From contig NZ_VWMY01000075.1 of NCBI RefSeq assembly GCF_008905045.1, forward strand, positions 1 to 45,438: 45,438 nucleotides of DNA, given 5' to 3'. Each line of letters opens with the position of its first letter. Within the stretch, counting starts at the first letter, position 1. A program made the position numbers and the translations under genes. This DNA comes from Streptomyces albicerus. GTDB taxonomy: Bacteria > Actinomycetota > Actinomycetes > Streptomycetales > Streptomycetaceae. Shown here in pieces: positions 39,971 to 45,438 of this stretch. The notes below the pieces were generated by a model. That model did not search any database and had not been told where the DNA came from. It saw only the letters and a program-made list of their open reading frames with translations.

Positions 39971-40001
39971 ATGGTACGGGCCCAGGTTGCCGGAATGTGA
40001 A
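39971..40001 (-). promoter_or_regulatory. Predicted promoter of a leaderless proS transcript
   Basis: On the minus strand TTCACA (39996-40001), a 19-base spacer and TACCAT (39971-39976) end six bases before the ATG at 39964. Transcription would start at or next to the A of the ATG. Confidence 0.5.
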
Positions 40002-40162
40002 ATCTCGCGGCGTACGCCCGTAGCGCACAAGCCGGGCCCCATAACCCCTGGACGCCACGACGAGCGCGGAGTTTCCTGGCATACGGGGGGAGTGCGAGCG
40101 CACTGTACGGGGGCGGAGAAACGGGGCACAGAAGCAACTCTCGGCTGATTGGGGCGCTTTCG

Positions 40163-41020
40163 ATGACACCTACGCTCGTGCGGCATCACCTACCTCACAC
40201 GGGGGCGGCGCCCCGGGTGGATCCGTGGGCACGCGCGCGTGACTGGGCCGAGATTCAGGAGCGGATGCTCGTGCCGCTCTACGAGGCCGTCTACGAGCGA
40301 CTAGAAGTGGGCTCTTCCACCCGGCTGCTGGGCCTCGAGTGCGGGTCCGGTCTCGCTCTGCTGATGGCTGCGTCGCGCGGCGCCGCGGTCACCGGTGTCG
40401 ATGCCCGCGCGCCGGAGCGACTGGCTCTCGCGCGGGAGCGTTTACTGCCGGAGGCGTGGGGCACGCGTGCGCGTGCCGGTACGCGGCTGGTGGACGGAGG
40501 CCCGGCGGACGCCGGGGACGCCGGGGCGGCCGGGTACAACCTGGTGACCGCCTTCGAGCCGATCGGATGTGTCGCCGGGGACTCCGAAGGGCTGGGTGAG
40601 TCGCTGGCGGCGGCTACTCCGCTCGTCGGGCGCGGCGTTCCCGTGGTGCTCGTCGGCTGGGGGCCGCCGGAGCGGTGTGCCACGTCCTCCGTTCTGCGGG
40701 TTGGCGCCAAGCTGGCGGATCCGCTGCGCAGTACGGGTAGTTGGCGACCCGCCCTCCGGGACGACCTGGAGGAGGTCGCCCAGCGTGCCGGTCTCCGGCC
40801 CGACGGGTCCGGGCGGGTCGCCTGTCCCTTCGGGTACGCCGACGTCGACAACGCCGTGCGTGGTCTGCTCTCCACGGGTCTCTTCGACCCCGCCGTCGCG
40901 GCCACGGACCAGGCCCAGGTCGACAAGGAGCTTCGCGAGGCCCTGCATCCGCATCGGCGGCGGGACGGGACGGTGTGGATGCCGAACGTTTTCCGGTATC
41001 TGATCGCGCGTACGGGTTGA
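40163..41020 (+). CDS. SAM-dependent methyltransferase-like protein with a TTA codon
   Basis: The product has 285 residues. A Rossmann motif I (LLGLECGSGLALLMAA, about 55-70) and an acidic end of the second strand (VTGVDARAPERLALAR) mark a class I SAM-binding fold; the remainder is divergent. GGGG lies about eight bases before the ATG. Codon 94 (40442-40444) is TTA, so translation should depend on the bldA tRNA and on development. Divergent from proS. The substrate is unknown; small-molecule or secondary-metabolite methylation is possible. Confidence 0.82.
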   Translation: MTPTLVRHHLPHTGAAPRVDPWARARDWAEIQERMLVPLYEAVYERLEVGSSTRLLGLECGSGLALLMAASRGAAVTGVDARAPERLALARERLLPEAWGTRARAGTRLVDGGPADAGDAGAAGYNLVTAFEPIGCVAGDSEGLGESLAAATPLVGRGVPVVLVGWGPPERCATSSVLRVGAKLADPLRSTGSWRPALRDDLEEVAQRAGLRPDGSGRVACPFGYADVDNAVRGLLSTGLFDPAVAATDQAQVDKELREALHPHRRRDGTVWMPNVFRYLIARTG

Positions 41021-41046
41021 GGCAGGGGGGTAGCAGGGGGTTCTTC

Positions 41047-41129
41047 GCCCCCGCCGCCCCTACCCGTCCCATCCTTCTGGGGCTCCGCCCCAGACCCCGC
41101 TCCTCAAACGCCGGAGGGGCTGAAATTTT
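41047..41129. repeat. Dispersed GC-rich intergenic repeat, family A, copy 2
   Basis: 41062-41123 matches window positions 1-38 plus 64-87. A partial second repeat (CAGCCCGTCCGGCGTTTG, 41153-41168) follows and is interrupted by the palindrome at 41169. Confidence 0.8.
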
Positions 41130-41168
41130 CGCGGCCCGGGCCGACACCTCCAGCCCGTCCGGCGTTTG

Positions 41169-41224
41169 TTCATACGTCGCTGGGGGCGCCCTTCGAACGA
41201 AGGGCGCCCCCAGCGACGTATGAA
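41169..41224. terminator. 56-bp perfect palindrome, bidirectional terminator candidate
   Basis: 41169-41195 is the exact reverse complement of 41198-41224 with only AA between (27-bp arms). It lies between the convergent methyltransferase gene and ffh (ffh stop 48 bases away), and could end transcription in both directions. Confidence 0.8.
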
Positions 41225-41272
41225 AGGCACGCGCGAAAGGAACCGCGCGAAAGGAACGTACGGGACGAACCG

Positions 41273-42826
<1,554 letters not shown>

Positions 42827-42954
42827 GGCGGTCGCGAATCCTCAAGTCGGGGGCAGGGGGGCAGGTCCGCCCTCCAGGGTATCTGGCCGCGCCAGAAAGG
42901 GTCTCCACCCCGTCGCGGGGTTCCAGTCGAGATCGGCGAAGTCGGGCGTCGCGC

Positions 42955-43080
42955 AAGGGGCGCGGGGCTCTTACAACGTGCGGCTCCGCCGCGATGGGGT
43001 CCCCCGCTCGATCGGAGCCGAGAGTGGCTCGAGCGAATCCGAGAGTGGGGGAGCGACCAGCCACAGCCGACCCGCAGACA
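42955..43080. repeat. Dispersed repeat, family B, with a nested palindromic insert
   Basis: The flanks (GCAAGGGGCGCGGGGCTCTT...GTGCGGCTCCGCCGCG and GCGACCAGCCACAGCCGACC) resemble a very common Streptomyces intergenic repeat. Between them, about 43009-43060, lies an insert whose ends are near-inverted (TCCCCCGCTCG... to ...GAGTGGGGGA). Between ffh and glnD. Confidence 0.6.
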
Positions 43081-43101
43081 AAGAAACGACCCGAGCGGAG
43101 C

Positions 43102-45438
43102 TCACTCGCGCAACGTGTCCTCCAGTGAACGAGCCACCGAAGCCGCCTGCTCCCCCGGCAACGGCGCCGCGTCCGGACCCGTCACGTAGAAGGCGTCCAC
43201 CGCGTTCGCGCCCAGCGTGGAGACGTGTGCGCTGCGCACCCCTACGTTCGCCTCCTCCAGCGCGCGCCCGATCCGGTGCAGCAGCCCGGGGGCGTCGTGG
43301 GCGCGCACCTCGATGACGGTGGCGAGCCTGGATCCGGCGGAGGCCACGGTCACACGGGCCGGCGGCGCCACGATGCCCCGCCTGCGCGGGTAGGCGGCGT
43401 CCCGCTCGGCAAGCTTCGCGGCGATGTCGAGGGAGCCGTCGAGGGCCCGTACGAGATCGGCGCGCAAGCGGGCGGCCTGCGGCAGCGATCCGTATTCGGC
43501 GGCCACCCGCCAGTCGAGGAGCAGGACGGTGCCCTGGACGCTGTCGGGCAGGTCCAGGGCCCGGAGCTCCGCCGTCCGCACGGTGAGCCGGTGCATGGCG
43601 AGGACACCCGCCACCGCGGGCAGTACGCCCTTCTGGTCCGGCACCGCGATGAGCAGTTCCACGCCGAGCGGTTCCGGGTCGCCGGAGGGCTCCTCGCTGG
43701 GCGGCTCGGTCTGCGCCCGCAGCGCGAGCACGGGACCGCCGGTGCGGAACGCCTCGATGGCGAGCCGCTCCTGTTCGGCGGTGGTCGCCGCGGCCTCGGG
43801 CTCCTCGGGGTCGTCCCCGGCGAGCGCGGCGGAGACCCGCTTCACCAGGTCGGCGACGAGGGATCCGCGCCATGAGGACCAGGCGGCGGGCCCGGTGGCC
43901 AGCGCGTCCGCCTCGGTGAGCGCGTGCAGCAGTTCCAGCGTGCCCTGCGAGCCGATCGCCTCGGCGACCGAGCGCACGGTCGCCGGGTCCTCCAGGTCGC
44001 GCCTGGTCGCCGTCTCGACGAGCAGCAGGTGATGGCGTACGAGTGTGGCGAGCACCGCCACGTCCGCGCGGTCGAAGCCGATCCGGGCCGCCACGTCCCG
44101 GGCGATGATCTCGCCGGCCACGGAGTGGTCGCCGGGCCAGCCCTTGCCGATGTCGTGCAGCAGGGCGGAGACGAGGAGGAGGTCGGGGCGGTGTACGCGG
44201 CGGGTGAACTCGGAGGCGCGTACCGCCGTCTCGATCAGGTGGCGGTCGACGGTCCAGATGTGCACGGCGTTGCGCTGCGGGCGGCAGCGGACGCGCTCCC
44301 AGTCGGGCAGCAGCCGGGTGATCAGGCCCTCCGCCTCCAGGGCCTCCCAGACCTCGATGGTCGAGGGGCCCGAGCCGAGCAGAGTGACGAGCTGTTCGCG
44401 GGCCTCGGCGGGCCAGGGCGTGGGCAGCGGGCGGACCGCGGCGGCCATGCGGCGTACCGCGTGCAGCGAGAGCGGCAGACCCGCCTGGGCGGCCGCCGCG
44501 GCGGCGCGCAGCGGCAGCACGGGGTCGCGCTCGGGGCGGGCGGCGCGGGCGAGGACGACCTCGCCGTCCTGCTCGACGACGCCCTCGGCCAGCGGGGAAC
44601 GCTCGGGGGTCGGCTTGCCGCCGCCCAGCATGGCGCGCAGACGCGGACGTACAGCGCGCGACCGCAGCACGCGCCCCACCTCGCGCCAGGTGACATCACT
44701 GGCGTACGAGACGACGCGGGCGGCCTCGTACACCTGGCGGAGCAGGGTGTCGGCGTCCAGCAGGCCGAGTTCCGCGGCGACCTGGTCCTGCTCCTGGAGG
44801 GAGAGGCGGTCGGTGGCGCGGCCGGTGGCGAGGTGCAGTGCGTCGCGGACGTCCAGCAGCCGCTTGCGGGCGTCGGAGAGTCCCTCGCGCGGGGCGTCGG
44901 CGAGCCAGGAGGCGGCGACGGCGCGCAGCGCGGTGGCGTCCCGCAGGCCGCCGCGCGCCTCCTTGAGGTCGGGTTCGAGGAGGTACTGCAACTCGCCCTG
45001 GCGCTCGGCGCGTTCGGCGCACAGTTCCTGGAGTTCGGGGAGACGTTTCGGCGCCTGGTTGCGCCAGTCGGCGAGGACGGCCGTACGCAGGCCCGCGGTG
45101 AGGCCGAGGTCGCCCGCGATGTGCCGGGCGTCCAACAGCCCCAGCTGCACCTTGAGGTCCTCGCCCGAGGTCTTGCGTGCCTCGGCGGGCGTACGGACGG
45201 AGTGGTCGAGGGCGAGGCCGAGGTCCCAGATGGGGTACCAGATGCGGTCGGCCAGGGAGGCCACCGCGCCCGGGTCGGCGCTGCCGTCGTGCAGGAGCAG
45301 CAGGTCGAGGTCGCTGCGTGGGGAGAGTTCGCCGCGGCCGTAGCCACCGACGGCGACGAGCGAGATGCCGCGCAGTCCATCGGCGCCGGCGTCGAACAGG
45401 CCGGTCAGCCAGTCGTCGGTCAGTTCGGCTAGGGCCGC
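43102..45438 (-). CDS. glnD: PII uridylyltransferase / uridylyl-removing enzyme (5' end outside window)
   Basis: The frame is open to the right edge, so the first part (roughly 40-60 residues) is missing. It modifies the PII signal protein (uridylylation or adenylylation; adenylylation in streptomycetes). The nucleotidyltransferase motif GGYGRGELSPRSDLDLLLLH is at 45310-45370. The HD domain has LLVSALLHDIGKGWPGDHS. Two C-terminal ACT domains include TVRTAELRALDLP and APGLLHRIGRALEEANVGVR. It is a nitrogen-status sensor that normally follows amtB and glnK to the right. Confidence 0.95.
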   Translation of the reverse strand, partial: AALAELTDDWLTGLFDAGADGLRGISLVAVGGYGRGELSPRSDLDLLLLHDGSADPGAVASLADRIWYPIWDLGLALDHSVRTPAEARKTSGEDLKVQLGLLDARHIAGDLGLTAGLRTAVLADWRNQAPKRLPELQELCAERAERQGELQYLLEPDLKEARGGLRDATALRAVAASWLADAPREGLSDARKRLLDVRDALHLATGRATDRLSLQEQDQVAAELGLLDADTLLRQVYEAARVVSYASDVTWREVGRVLRSRAVRPRLRAMLGGGKPTPERSPLAEGVVEQDGEVVLARAARPERDPVLPLRAAAAAAQAGLPLSLHAVRRMAAAVRPLPTPWPAEAREQLVTLLGSGPSTIEVWEALEAEGLITRLLPDWERVRCRPQRNAVHIWTVDRHLIETAVRASEFTRRVHRPDLLLVSALLHDIGKGWPGDHSVAGEIIARDVAARIGFDRADVAVLATLVRHHLLLVETATRRDLEDPATVRSVAEAIGSQGTLELLHALTEADALATGPAAWSSWRGSLVADLVKRVSAALAGDDPEEPEAAATTAEQERLAIEAFRTGGPVLALRAQTEPPSEEPSGDPEPLGVELLIAVPDQKGVLPAVAGVLAMHRLTVRTAELRALDLPDSVQGTVLLLDWRVAAEYGSLPQAARLRADLVRALDGSLDIAAKLAERDAAYPRRRGIVAPPARVTVASAGSRLATVIEVRAHDAPGLLHRIGRALEEANVGVRSAHVSTLGANAVDAFYVTGPDAAPLPGEQAASVARSLEDTLRE

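Noticed and set aside
39965..40162. T-box or other tRNA-sensing leader for proS
   Set aside because: No T-box sequence or specifier structure; the promoter appears to abut the start codon.

Overview
The window is about 45 kb of very GC-rich actinobacterial chromosome, almost certainly Streptomyces. The evidence is the sporulation sigma factor gene whiG beside rpsB-tsf, four tandem type I signal peptidase genes downstream of rplS, LAXTG-type surface anchoring, rare TTA codons, many GTG starts, mycothiol-family and DUF6233 proteins, and dispersed repeats of a kind common in Streptomyces intergenic DNA. I see no rRNA, tRNA, CRISPR array, insertion sequence or prophage. Most of the window is conserved core; the accessory material sits in small patches between core blocks.

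Layout, left to right. 1-2.7 kb: a dispersed repeat, an OmpR-type two-component system (minus) and a divergent small secreted protein. 2.8-6.3 kb: a putrescine/GABA-type catabolic divergon, with an aldehyde dehydrogenase facing an Lrp/AsnC regulator plus class III aminotransferase. 6.5-9.0 kb: an ABC ATPase with several degenerate motifs and an overlapping permease with a long repetitive linker. 9.1-11.5 kb: a VOC protein, a LOG-family protein and a LAETG surface protein. 11.6-16.5 kb: a thiamine ABC importer (thiB-thiP-thiQ order) behind a TPP riboswitch, ending in a mycothiol-dependent-type enzyme. 16.6-19.2 kb: rlmN, then an accessory patch with a small secreted protein, a DUF6233 gene and a small overlapping gene.

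19.2-24.2 kb: cdsA, frr, pyrH, tsf and rpsB (lipid synthesis, ribosome recycling, pyrimidines, translation), with strong hairpins between rpsB, tsf and pyrH. 24.2-26.7 kb: a divergent M23-type peptidase, a remnant of a PPOX-family gene, a TetR regulator and whiG. 27.0-31.2 kb: dprA, a YifB/ComM-like ATPase, a YraN nuclease, a DUF2469 protein and a NUDIX hydrolase. 31.2-37.3 kb: four signal peptidases, then rplS, trmD, rimM, a KH protein and rpsP, all read right to left. 37.7-41.0 kb: a likely accessory island with an HExxH/zinc-ribbon protein, an archaeal-type prolyl-tRNA synthetase with a leaderless-looking promoter, and a TTA-containing methyltransferase. 41.2-45.4 kb: ffh and the 3' part of glnD, separated from their neighbours by dispersed repeats and a 56-bp perfect palindrome.

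I did not find a convincing wholly new multi-gene system. The points most worth a second look are the two TTA codons (dprA and the methyltransferase), the degenerate ABC ATPase with its repeat-built permease linker, the archaeal-type ProRS island, the cdsA-rlmN accessory patch, the layered riboswitch expression platform, and dispersed repeats that supply the C-terminus of a kinase and carry palindromes.
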